Assembly (NCBI RefSeq): GCF_001552175.1
Contig: NZ_BCQR01000009.1
Coordinates: 42,011 to 106,010 of the forward strand
DNA: 64,000 nucleotides
Source: Actinomadura kijaniata NBRC 14229
GTDB lineage: Bacteria; Actinomycetota; Actinomycetes; Streptosporangiales; Streptosporangiaceae
Direction of reading: 5' to 3'
A model generated the notes under the pieces. That model had not been told where the DNA came from. It saw nothing but the letters and a program-made list of their open reading frames with translations, and searched no databases. Below, piece by piece: positions 16,510-24,102 of the stretch (position 1 is its first letter; each line of letters starts with the position of its first letter). The translations under genes and the position numbers were made by a program.

Positions 16510-17549
16510 GCAGCAGCTACCGGCCCGCCCTGGACGGCGTTCCCCGCTACACCTCCTGGGATAAGGTCCCGGCCTACCTGTACACCCGCACCGAGCTGGC
16601 CCGCCTGACGCCGCCGCGCAAGCCCGCGCCCGGCGCCCGCCCGGTCGGGCAGGTGCTCTACCACGGCAACTGCTACGCCCCGCTGTACGTGTTGGCGGCC
16701 ACCGTGCCCAAGCGGCCGGTGTCGGCGGCTCAGCGCGCGGCGCTGAACCGAGCGCGCGAGCTGCAGCACGTGTGCCGCCTGTGTGCGCGCCGCGAGGAGG
16801 AGCCGCTGGGCAAAGGCCGCACCTGCGGCCGCTGCCGGGCGGTGCGCGCGGTGTTTCGCCGTCACCACCAGGGCGCGTTCGACCAGGCCGCCCACCACGT
16901 CCAGCAGCTGCGTGACCACCAGGCGGTGCTGCTGATGGTCGACGACATCGGCGAACCGCACCGCTTGGCGGTCGCCGGGCGCGGGGTGGCGTTCACCACG
17001 ACGCTGGCCCCCGCACACGACACCGTGCCGGGCCAGGCCCCGGCCAAGGACGTGCTGCTGGCGCTGCGGATGGTGGCCGCCCGCCTGGAAGCGTGGGGCA
17101 ACCCCACCCCGATCCTGCTGTGCTGGGAGACCTCCTGGCAGGTGCGCGAGGGGCTGCTTCGGCTCCTGGTCCCCGAGCTGCCCTTCCCCTCCTACGGCGA
17201 CGGCCCCTATGAGGAGATCAGCGCCCGGCGGGAGGCAGCGCTGTCGCAGGCCCGCCGCCGCGCCGGGAACCTGCCGTGGCTGACCGGCTACAACAACGTC
17301 GTTGACCTGCAGGGCCTGTACGGGGCCTGGTACGGCCAGCCGATGCACGGCGAGACCAACCCGGCCTACTTCCACCCCGACCGCACCCTGCCGCTGCCCG
17401 GCGCGATCGGCCACCCGCTCCACGACATCGCCGCCCTGGCCGATGCGCTGCTGACGGTCGCCTTCAACGACCGGCCCACCAGCCCGGCCGCGCCCTGGAA
17501 CACCCGCCCTGACGCCGTCGCCAACGAGAAAGAGGAACCGGCACGATGA
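16506..17549 (+). CDS. Zinc-ribbon protein with exonuclease-like C-terminal region
   Basis: In this 347-residue protein, residues about 1-110 form a domain shared with the gene at 18424: a PVGQ/PVAQ block, a PKRP-S/T-AQ-AAL block and a zinc ribbon (CRLC, CGRC). The C-terminal part has LLMVDDIGEP, ILLCWETSWQVREGLL and GHPLHDIAALADALL. Their order and spacing resemble motifs I-III of DnaQ-like 3'-5' exonucleases, yet the acidic DxE of motif I is not in its standard form. I infer a degenerate or divergent RNase H-like domain; this needs a structure prediction. Start GTG 16506 overlaps the WhiB stop. Confidence 0.7.
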   Translation: MSSSYRPALDGVPRYTSWDKVPAYLYTRTELARLTPPRKPAPGARPVGQVLYHGNCYAPLYVLAATVPKRPVSAAQRAALNRARELQHVCRLCARREEEPLGKGRTCGRCRAVRAVFRRHHQGAFDQAAHHVQQLRDHQAVLLMVDDIGEPHRLAVAGRGVAFTTTLAPAHDTVPGQAPAKDVLLALRMVAARLEAWGNPTPILLCWETSWQVREGLLRLLVPELPFPSYGDGPYEEISARREAALSQARRRAGNLPWLTGYNNVVDLQGLYGAWYGQPMHGETNPAYFHPDRTLPLPGAIGHPLHDIAALADALLTVAFNDRPTSPAAPWNTRPDAVANEKEEPAR

Positions 17550-18427
17550 ACGATGGTGCCGCCGGTTCGGATGTCGTCGAGCACGGCACCCTGACCGGCT
17601 ACAAGATCCGCCTATGCCGATGCCCGGCGTGCACGGCCGCCAACCGCCGCTACGTCAACCGCCGGACCCGGCTGATCGCCTACGGGCGGTGGCAGCCCTA
17701 TGTGGACGCGGCCCCGGTCCGGGCCCACGTGCGGCAGTTGATGCAGGCCGGACTGGGGTGGCGACGCATCGCCGCCCTGGCTGGGGTGTCCAACGGCGCC
17801 CTGTGCAAGCTGCTGTACGGCGACCGGCGCACCGGACGGCTACCCTCACGCAAGCTGCGTCCCGACACCGCCGCGGCGCTGCTGGCGGTGCGCGCCGACC
17901 TGGACACCCTGGCCCCCGGGGCGCGGATCGACGCGGCCGGGACCCGCCGCCGGATTCAGGCCCTGGCCGCGTTGGGCTGGTCGGTGTGCGAACAGGCCCG
18001 GCGGCTGGACCGCTCGGTCAGCAACTACTCCACGCTGATGCGCCGCCAGTACGTCACCGTCGCCACCGCCCGCCAGGTCCGAGCCCTGTATGAGCAGCTG
18101 TCGATGGTCGTGCCGGACCCAGCCGGGCGCAACGGGGTGGCCCGGGCCCGCGCCGAGGCCGCCCGCAAAGGCTGGGTGCCACCACTGGCCTGGGACGAGG
18201 ACCTGATCGACCTGCCCGAGGCCGACCTGCAGCAGGAACTGGCGCGGCGGGCGGCGGTCATGGACGACGACCAGGCCGCCGCCTGCCACAACGCCCGCTA
18301 CAAGCTCGGAGACCTCTCCCCGCTGGTGGTGGCCGGGGCGCGCGAGTACAAACGCCGCCGCCACCAGGCCGCCCGCACGACCAACCGCACGACCAACCGC
18401 ACGACCGTCGCCCCCAGGGTGGCGTGA
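17546..18427 (+). CDS. HTH protein with N-terminal Cys-rich block
   Basis: The 293-residue protein starts with HGTLTGYKIRLCRCPACTAA, a short Cys-containing block common in actinophage and plasmid proteins. Two helix-turn-helix-like stretches follow: GLGWRRIAALAGVSNGALCK (about residue 68) and GWSVCEQARRLDRSVSNYS (about 140). It is probably DNA-binding. The C-terminus has a repeated TTNR stretch. It is coupled on both sides by 4-base overlaps. The specific role is not recognised. Confidence 0.75.
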   Translation: MNDGAAGSDVVEHGTLTGYKIRLCRCPACTAANRRYVNRRTRLIAYGRWQPYVDAAPVRAHVRQLMQAGLGWRRIAALAGVSNGALCKLLYGDRRTGRLPSRKLRPDTAAALLAVRADLDTLAPGARIDAAGTRRRIQALAALGWSVCEQARRLDRSVSNYSTLMRRQYVTVATARQVRALYEQLSMVVPDPAGRNGVARARAEAARKGWVPPLAWDEDLIDLPEADLQQELARRAAVMDDDQAAACHNARYKLGDLSPLVVAGAREYKRRRHQAARTTNRTTNRTTVAPRVA

Positions 18428-18834
18428 TGGGTCGCCGGTCGGCGACGTTGGCGCGGTTCTACGACCCGACCGGTTCCTGCTACGGGCTGCCGACCTACCC
18501 CTGGGGGTGGGCGCGCGGCCTGTCCCCGGAGCTGGCCGCGCGCGGGCTTCGGCCCGGCGGCCAGGAACCGGTCGCCCAACTGATGTGGCGCTCGCGCCGC
18601 GCCACCACCCCCGACGGGGTGCGCACCGCGCTGCTGTACCGGGTCGACCTGGCCCGCCCCAAGCGCACCCCCACCCCCGCCCAGCACCACGCCCTGCAAC
18701 GAGCGTTGCGTGCCCGCCGCACTTGCCGCGTTGAGCGCGGCGGATGCGGCCGGGTCCGCGAGTACGTGCTGCCCACCCGGTTCGGGCTGTGCCTGGACTG
18801 CATCGCCCCCGAAGATCTGGAGCCCCTTCGATGA
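18424..18834 (+). CDS. Zinc-ribbon protein related to the 16506 N-domain
   Basis: The 136-residue protein has GLRPGGQEPVAQLMW, then RPKRTPTPAQHHALQRAL, then CRVERGGCGR and CLDC. It shares the order of blocks with the N-terminal domain of the gene at 16506, so it is a stand-alone version of that domain. The start is GTG 18424 (4-base overlap) or ATG 18427 (1-base overlap). Function is unknown; nucleic acid binding is plausible from the Cys pairs and basic residues. Confidence 0.7.
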   Translation: MMGRRSATLARFYDPTGSCYGLPTYPWGWARGLSPELAARGLRPGGQEPVAQLMWRSRRATTPDGVRTALLYRVDLARPKRTPTPAQHHALQRALRARRTCRVERGGCGRVREYVLPTRFGLCLDCIAPEDLEPLR

Positions 18835-19496
18835 CCCCCACCACCCACCCGACCGCCGTGCTGTTCACCGGTCAGGATCTGACCACCTCCTTCCGGGTGT
18901 TCCGGCTGAACGAGGCCGACGACCGCGACCGCGCCAGTGACCGCGCCAGCCGCTACGGCGCCTACCTGCGCCACCACAAGCACAAGTTCGCCGACTTCGA
19001 CGACGACCAGGCCCTCACCGCCAACCCGGCCGAGTTCACCGCGGCGGCCTGGGAAGTGGCCACCGGCCCGATCATGTCCCCGCCCTACCTGGAGTGGCTG
19101 CCCGACCGCATCCGCGACATCGACACCTACTTCAGCGAGGACGACTGCTCTCTGATCGCGCGCGTGGAGATCGCGGTGCCGCGCCCGCCCGAGCTGCTGG
19201 CCCTGCGTGGCTGGCGCGAGTGGGACCGCAGCGCCGGGTTCGGCTACAGCGGCTACTTCACCCCCGAGGACCGGATGCTCAAGCACGGCCCGGCGATGCT
19301 CACCAGCACCACCCTGCTGCTGCGCGTCCCCGACCAGGCGCTGACCCGGCCGCAGGCCGACCCCGACATGCCGGAGCTGCCCGTGCCCGACACCATCACC
19401 GCCAAGACCGCCGTCTGGCGGCTGGCCGAATGGCTGGACGAGCAGCTGATCGACGTCCTTCACGCGCTGGAGGCCGCCGAGGCGGGCAACCGATGA
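18831..19496 (+). CDS. Hypothetical protein
   Basis: A 221-residue acidic protein (DFDDDQALTANPAEFT, YFSEDDCSLIARVEI) of no recognised family. It has aromatic-rich segments around residues 80-150 and no membrane segment or signal peptide. ATG 18831 lies in the previous stop codon (ATGA), and its own stop overlaps the next start. Its reality is supported by this coupling and by length. Confidence 0.75.
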   Translation: MTPTTHPTAVLFTGQDLTTSFRVFRLNEADDRDRASDRASRYGAYLRHHKHKFADFDDDQALTANPAEFTAAAWEVATGPIMSPPYLEWLPDRIRDIDTYFSEDDCSLIARVEIAVPRPPELLALRGWREWDRSAGFGYSGYFTPEDRMLKHGPAMLTSTTLLLRVPDQALTRPQADPDMPELPVPDTITAKTAVWRLAEWLDEQLIDVLHALEAAEAGNR

Positions 19497-19687
19497 GCCG
19501 CCTGGTCAAGATCCGCCTGTCGGGCGAGGCGGGCGACGTGGCAGGCGTGATCGACCAGATCGGCGCCGGGCTGGACGTCGCCGACGTCTCGGCGCCCTAC
19601 CCCAACCGGCGCGAGGACGGCGTGCGCCGCTACCTGACCGTCGTGGTCCCCGACACCGCCCCCACCGGCGACCCCGACGGCGGCTGA
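19493..19687 (+). CDS. Small hypothetical protein
   Basis: This 64-residue ORF begins MSRLVKIRLSGEAGDVAGVI. The alternating pattern (LVKIRLSG, RYLTVVVPD) suggests a compact alpha-beta fold. It is coupled to the preceding gene by ATGA and followed by a strong terminator, so it ends the first plus-strand operon of the train. Similar short proteins are common in actinomycete elements, with no assigned function that I recognise. Confidence 0.7.
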   Translation: MSRLVKIRLSGEAGDVAGVIDQIGAGLDVADVSAPYPNRREDGVRRYLTVVVPDTAPTGDPDGG

Positions 19688-19702
19688 CCCCGAACACGAA
19701 AA

Positions 19703-19736
19703 GGCCCCGGCCGGTGTGTCCGCACCGGCCGGGGCC
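19703..19736 (+). terminator. Rho-independent-like terminator
   Basis: GGCCCCGGCCGGTG and CACCGGCCGGGGCC form a perfect 14-bp stem with a 6-base loop, 15 bases after the previous stop, followed by CTCTTT. Confidence 0.8.
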
Positions 19737-19780
19737 CTCTTTGCTCGATCCCATCCAGATCTCCCCTGGAGGAACCGTCC

Positions 19781-19960
19781 ATGGCCATCATGACGCGTCC
19801 GGCCGTCGCTCGCGCGCGGCCGCCGGACCGCTCCTGCCTGAGCTGTCACGGCACCCGGCAGATGTGGAACCCGCCCATCGGGCCGGTCCCGTGCCCGCTG
19901 TGCACGCCCCCGCCCGTCCGCCGCCCGTCGGCCGGGTTGCCGGGGGGTGAGCACCGATGA
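19781..19960 (+). CDS. 59-residue protein with two CxxC pairs
   Basis: This short gene starts at ATG 19781, preceded by GGAGGA with 7 bases spacing. The protein contains SCLSCHGTRQMW and PCPLCTPPP, that is two CxxC pairs about 20 residues apart, as in DnaJ-type or rubredoxin-like zinc knuckles. Its TGA overlaps the next ATG (ATGA), which supports translation. Function is unknown. Confidence 0.7.
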   Translation: MAIMTRPAVARARPPDRSCLSCHGTRQMWNPPIGPVPCPLCTPPPVRRPSAGLPGGEHR

Positions 19961-20301
19961 TCCACCCGGTGTTCGACGCCAACGGCGTGCCCGACCTGAC
20001 CCGCCTGAACGAGTGGATCGCCACCTGCGACCACTGTGTCGTCGCCGCGTCGGCGGCCGACATCGACCCGTGGCTGGCCGGTCCCCGCGTGGAGCAGGCG
20101 GTGTACTGCCCCGACTGCGTTCCCCTGCTGGCCGCGCGCCTCATCGACCCCCTCTTCCGGCCGTCCGGCCTGGCGGGCTTGGTCTACGACCTCACCCAGC
20201 AGGCCCGCCGCCTGCCGCACCGCGCCCGCCCGGCGGCCCGCCGCCTGGCCCGCACGCTGCCCTTCCCCCTGGTCCGCCGCCTCGGCGGCTCCGCTCGCTG
20301 A
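19957..20301 (+). CDS. Small protein with two Cys pairs
   Basis: The 114-residue protein contains CDHC (about residue 24) and CPDC (about 51), giving a likely zinc site. A basic C-terminal half (RRLPHRARPAARRLARTL) could bind nucleic acid. It is coupled to the 59-residue gene by ATGA. A hairpin follows at 20386. No family is recognised. Confidence 0.7.
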   Translation: MIHPVFDANGVPDLTRLNEWIATCDHCVVAASAADIDPWLAGPRVEQAVYCPDCVPLLAARLIDPLFRPSGLAGLVYDLTQQARRLPHRARPAARRLARTLPFPLVRRLGGSAR

Positions 20302-20385
20302 TCCCGTTCCGCCCGGCCTGCGCTGACAGCCCCGGTGGCCCGATCACCGCAGCGTTCCCGGCGACTCCCGCCTGCTTTCGGCTGA

Positions 20386-20411
20386 GCCGTTGCCGCCTGC
20401 GCGGCAACGGC
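20386..20411 (+). terminator. Perfect 11-bp hairpin, probable terminator
   Basis: GCCGTTGCCGC-CTGC-GCGGCAACGGC is a perfect stem with a tetraloop. It is followed by a pyrimidine-rich stretch with CTCTTTTCCC, in the gap between two genes. Confidence 0.65.
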
Positions 20412-20453
20412 CCGGTCTTCCCCTCTTTTCCCTGTTCACCTGCGAGGTGCTCC

Positions 20454-21032
20454 ATGTTCCTGAACTCCGTCCTCACCGGCGCGCGACCGGTGGACCGCTC
20501 GCCCGATCCCGACGGCCTGGAGCTGGCCGAAGACGCCTACCGCTACGCCCGCCGCCAGGCCGCCATCACCGACACCGCCGCCCTGACCCGCGCCCTGGCC
20601 GAACTCAACATCACCCCGATCCCCACCGACGACCCCGACGACTTCAGCGAGACCGACCAGGAGGACGGGCTGGTCGGCCCCCCGATGCACATCGAGGCCG
20701 ACGGCACCGTCACCACCCTGATCGCCGCGCCCTCCTGGGTCATCGACGACGACGGCCAGGCGGTCGCACGTGGTCGGTACGTGTGGGCGTGCGCCCGGCA
20801 GGGCTGGCTGTGGCTGCGCGCCTCCGACGCCACCGGTCAGGGCTTGGGCGACGCCGGACCGCTGGAGACCCTGGCCGACGTCGGCCGCGCCCTGGTCCAG
20901 GGCCCCACCCACCCGCTGTGCACCCCGCGACCCGACGGCCCGGCGGCCCCGTGCCTCCACCTCCTGGCAGAGGAGGCCCTGCCCTTCTGGGCCGCGGAGG
21001 TGGTCCAACCGGTCAGCCCCACCGGCTGGTAG
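20454..21032 (+). CDS. Hypothetical acidic protein
   Basis: The 192-residue protein has acidic runs (IPTDDPDDFSETDQEDG) and a central strand-rich segment (VTTLIAAPSWVIDDDGQ, YVWACARQGWLWLRA). It has no membrane segment and no known family. ATG 20454 is preceded by GAGG. It stands at the start of a new group of genes after a terminator. Confidence 0.7.
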   Translation: MFLNSVLTGARPVDRSPDPDGLELAEDAYRYARRQAAITDTAALTRALAELNITPIPTDDPDDFSETDQEDGLVGPPMHIEADGTVTTLIAAPSWVIDDDGQAVARGRYVWACARQGWLWLRASDATGQGLGDAGPLETLADVGRALVQGPTHPLCTPRPDGPAAPCLHLLAEEALPFWAAEVVQPVSPTGW

Positions 21033-21046
21033 CCCCGGCAACCGTC

Positions 21047-21295
21047 ATGGCCTCCCCCGCCGACGCCGTGTCCGCCTCCGCCGCCGTCCCCTCGCCCGCC
21101 TGGTCCGGCCGTGTGCCGGCGGGTGGGCGACCGGGGCGGTCGCCGTGGCCGACCTGGTCCTGCCCGCGCTGCAACGGGCCGCTGGACGGCGGCCCCACCC
21201 ACTTCTACTGCACTCCCTGCGGTCGCGGCCTGCCCGCCGCCGACCTGCCCCACGAGACCCACCGTCCCCTGATCCGCCACCAGGAGAACCGATGA
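21047..21295 (+). CDS. Small zinc-ribbon protein
   Basis: The 82-residue protein has CPRCNGPLDGG and CTPCGRGLP about 15 residues apart, a clear two-knuckle zinc ribbon. The N-terminal 30 residues are Ala/Ser/Pro-rich, so the true start is uncertain; ATG 21047 is the first ATG after the previous stop. Its stop overlaps the next gene by ATGA. Confidence 0.65.
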   Translation: MASPADAVSASAAVPSPAWSGRVPAGGRPGRSPWPTWSCPRCNGPLDGGPTHFYCTPCGRGLPAADLPHETHRPLIRHQENR

Positions 21296-21951
21296 TCAAC
21301 CTGCGCAAGACCGCCCCACCCCACCGGGCCGACCAAGCCCGCACTGGGGTCACGTTCGTGCCGCCCACCGGCCGCTCCCTGACCGTCATCCAGCCCGCCG
21401 ACGACCAGACCAGTCAGGTCGCCGACCTGTGGCGACTGCACGACCAAGCCGCCCGCGTCCACCGCCAGCGCGCCCTGGCCCACCTCGCCTTCGCCGTCCT
21501 GGTGGCGGTGCTCGGCGTGACGCTGGCCGCCACGCTGTCGCTGGCCGCGCTGTGGGAACTGCTCACCACGCTGGCGGCCCTGTACGGGCTGTGCATGGCC
21601 GCCACCACGCTGTGGGACTGGACCACCCAGCACTACCAGTGGCCCCGCACCTGGGACCCGACCACCGGGTTCGGCTACCGGCTCACCACCACCGGCTACC
21701 GGCCACGGCGCCGCTGGTACGCCCCTGGCCAGACCGTCCTGCTCACCCACCCCGCCGCCGACCCCGTCGCCGTCAACGGCCCCGACGCCCCGCCCGACGA
21801 GGTCGTGCACGTGCTGTGGTGGATCACCGACCCCGCCATGGACCAGCCGTGGGTGGTCATCCACCGCAACACCCAACCCGCCCAAGCCGTCCCGCTGAAC
21901 CGCCTAGCCCCGCTCCCGGTCCGGCCCGACCGCACGGAGGCCCGACGATGA
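21292..21951 (+). CDS. Membrane protein of unknown function
   Basis: In this 219-residue protein two adjacent membrane segments lie at about residues 62-110 (LAFAVLVAVLGVTLAATLSL, then LLTTLAALYGLCMAATTLW). They are flanked by a soluble N-terminus and a 100-residue C-terminal domain rich in Trp and Pro (WWITDPAMDQPWVVIHRN). It overlaps both neighbours through ATGA. Membrane proteins in this position of such elements often belong to the spread (Spd) functions, but no family match is evident. Confidence 0.7.
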   Translation: MINLRKTAPPHRADQARTGVTFVPPTGRSLTVIQPADDQTSQVADLWRLHDQAARVHRQRALAHLAFAVLVAVLGVTLAATLSLAALWELLTTLAALYGLCMAATTLWDWTTQHYQWPRTWDPTTGFGYRLTTTGYRPRRRWYAPGQTVLLTHPAADPVAVNGPDAPPDEVVHVLWWITDPAMDQPWVVIHRNTQPAQAVPLNRLAPLPVRPDRTEARR

Positions 21952-22370
21952 CCACTCCCCACGGCCACACCCCCGATCTCGCCCCCGACCCCGCGGCCGA
22001 CTCCGCGACTGACTCCGCGTCCGACGCCGAACAGCGGCGCGGTCTGATCGGTTACCTGCTGGCCCCGGCCGACTGGTCCGCGGGCGAGGTGTACATGCTC
22101 ACCGGCATCGCCGCCGGGGCCACCTGGCTGATCCTGACCCACCTCCTGTGTGCCCCGGCCAGCGTGGCGGGGCTGCTGACCCTCATCGTCGCGCTGCTGG
22201 CCTTCGCCCAGTTCCGTCAGCGGCACCTGCGCCACCACGCCCCGCACGAGGACGAACGCGAGGACCAAGAGGAGGGCCAGGACGAGCTGGCCGACGGCCT
22301 CAACGAGGCTGACGCCAGCAACACCGTCGACGCCCCGGCGACCGTGCCCGACCCGCACCGTCAGCCCTGA
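21948..22370 (+). CDS. Small membrane protein
   Basis: The 140-residue protein has two hydrophobic segments at about residues 47-92 (VYMLTGIAAGATWLILTHLL and VAGLLTLIVALLAFAQF), an acidic N-terminus and an acidic, Glu/Asp-rich C-terminus. It is coupled to the preceding membrane-protein gene by ATGA, and the two probably act together. Function is unknown; a role in intramycelial spread is an inference from context. Confidence 0.7.
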   Translation: MTTPHGHTPDLAPDPAADSATDSASDAEQRRGLIGYLLAPADWSAGEVYMLTGIAAGATWLILTHLLCAPASVAGLLTLIVALLAFAQFRQRHLRHHAPHEDEREDQEEGQDELADGLNEADASNTVDAPATVPDPHRQP

Positions 22371-22503
22371 CCGCCCTCTCGGCCGCCCCGGCGCTCCTAG
22401 CCCTGCCGTTCCATGGCGAGGTCAGGGGCCCCGGGGTAACGAACACGCCGCAACCAGCGGGGACCGGTTCCCCGTCCGGCGACCCGGTGGAAAGGTGAGC
22501 GGC

Positions 22504-22995
22504 ATGCCCAACCCCAACCAGCCTCTCAACCAGCGCCCCGACCAGCGTGCCAGCCAGCGTCTCGGTCAGCGGTGTGGGGTGACCGGCCTGGGCTATCAGG
22601 GCCACGACCTGGACTCCTTCCTCAGCATCCTGGCCGCCGAGGCGGTCGGCACGGTGGTGGACGTCCGGTTGACGCCGATCTCCCGCAGGCGCGGGTTCTC
22701 CAAGCGCGCCCTGGCCGCCGCGCTCGCCGACGCCGGAATCGACTACTGGCATGTCCCCCAGTTGGGCAACCCCAAGGACAACCGGCCCGGATTTGCCGCC
22801 GGGGCCGCCGAGGTGGAACAGGCCAAGGCCCGCTACGCCGCGCACATCGCCACCGAGCCCGCCCGCCAGCAGCTGGCCGCGATCGCGGAGCTGGCGGCCG
22901 ATCGGCGGGTGGCGTTGCTGTGTTTCGAGGCCGATCAGCAACGCTGCCACCGCGACGTCGTCCAAGCCGCGCTCCAGGAACACCTACACCTCTGA
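22504..22995 (+). CDS. DUF488 family protein
   Basis: In this 163-residue protein the DUF488 signature is clear: DLDSFLSILAAEAVGTVVDV, RGFSKRALAAALADAGI, YWHVPQLGNP and VALLCFEADQQRCHRD. The final block has the conserved Cys and the C-H-R triad. DUF488 proteins have no firmly established biochemical role. The start is taken as ATG 22504, since AAAGG lies 8 bases before it; GTG 22495 is too close to that site. It is convergent with the gene ending at 23066, only 70 bases away. Confidence 0.85.
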   Translation: MPNPNQPLNQRPDQRASQRLGQRCGVTGLGYQGHDLDSFLSILAAEAVGTVVDVRLTPISRRRGFSKRALAAALADAGIDYWHVPQLGNPKDNRPGFAAGAAEVEQAKARYAAHIATEPARQQLAAIAELAADRRVALLCFEADQQRCHRDVVQAALQEHLHL

Positions 22996-23065
22996 TCCTG
23001 TCGTCCCTGACCCCGCGCCCCTGCACGCCGGTGCCACCGACCGGGACGGTTCGTCCACTCTGGGG

Positions 23066-23923
23066 TCAGGCGGGCGGGTAGAACACCCCGCCGATGATGA
23101 AAGAGGTCATGCGTTTTTGCTGGTTGCCGACGTAGAACACGGTGTCGCGGTCCGGCGCGCACATGATCTCCAGGAAGTTCCGCCGCAACCGCACCATCGC
23201 TTCGGCGTCGTCCAGCCCGGTCAGGCGGCGCTGCAGGACCACGAACTCCCAGTCGTACAGGCCCTGCCGGTGCCCGCGGCAGTCCGGTGACTGGCACAGG
23301 TACCGGTACCAGCCCTTGAACCGGGGCGCCTGCAAAGGGGTGCGGGGCCCGTCCTCATCCAGGGCGAGCTGCTGCACATAGGCGTCGATCTTTTTCTTCT
23401 CGGCCGGGCTCCACCCCGGATGCGGCTGCAGATCCAGGCCCAGCACCGTGCGGGGGCGGATCGCCGCCATCGAGGCCACCTGGCCCGGCCGTCCGTCGCG
23501 GGCCTCCTGCTGGACCTGGCACATCGACTTGTTCACCAGGTCCAGCACCAGCGGCCGCCGCTTGGCCCAGCTGCTCAGATGGCTCTCGCTGACCGCGCTG
23601 CCCAGCTCAGGCCGGAAGCTTTCCGGTCTTGGGTCGGTGGCGCTAGGACGGGCTCGCAGCCGCACCACGTCGTACTTGCGGAACTGCTTGTCGTCCTCCA
23701 ACGCCCGGAAGTTGATCGGGTACAGCCGCACCCACCCCGGCCGCTCGGTGTCCAGGCGGATCCCGGCCACGCACACCGTCTCGCCGTAGGTCTGCGAGGG
23801 GTTCGGCGCGGCCTTCACCGTGATCAGCACCCGCATCTCGATCGGCATCCGCACGGTCGGCTTGACCAGCGGCTCATCGGGGTCGGGTCCAAACAACGAC
23901 GGCTGATCAGCGAAGGCCCCCAT
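23066..23923 (-). CDS. Conserved hypothetical protein, convergent partner of DUF488
   Basis: A 285-residue protein with no recognised family. Features: VLITVKAAPNPSQTYGETVC near residue 32, GWVRLYPINFRALE near 63, then DPRPESFRP and a Cys pair in YLCQSPDCRGHRQGLYDWEF (about residue 213). It ends with FYVGNQQKRMTSFIIGGVF. The pattern looks like an enzyme or nucleic-acid-binding protein rather than a structural one. ATG 23923 has GAGGGAG 7 bases upstream. It is the only minus-strand gene of full length in this part of the element. Genes like it beside DUF488 genes are familiar to me from actinobacteria, but I cannot cite a function. Confidence 0.75.
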   Translation of the reverse strand: MGAFADQPSLFGPDPDEPLVKPTVRMPIEMRVLITVKAAPNPSQTYGETVCVAGIRLDTERPGWVRLYPINFRALEDDKQFRKYDVVRLRARPSATDPRPESFRPELGSAVSESHLSSWAKRRPLVLDLVNKSMCQVQQEARDGRPGQVASMAAIRPRTVLGLDLQPHPGWSPAEKKKIDAYVQQLALDEDGPRTPLQAPRFKGWYRYLCQSPDCRGHRQGLYDWEFVVLQRRLTGLDDAEAMVRLRRNFLEIMCAPDRDTVFYVGNQQKRMTSFIIGGVFYPPA

Positions 23924-24102
23924 CGCCGCGCTCCCTCACTCCCGCCAGCCCCCCGACAAAACATGACGTACCACCCGCGCGCTTCGGCGACGCCCCCACG
24001 ACCACCACCGGCCACCAACCACCTCGACCACGACCACGACCTGCGGTGACCGGCCTTCGCTGGTCACCGCCCACGCACTTTTTGAAGCAGAGGTGATCTG
24101 TG

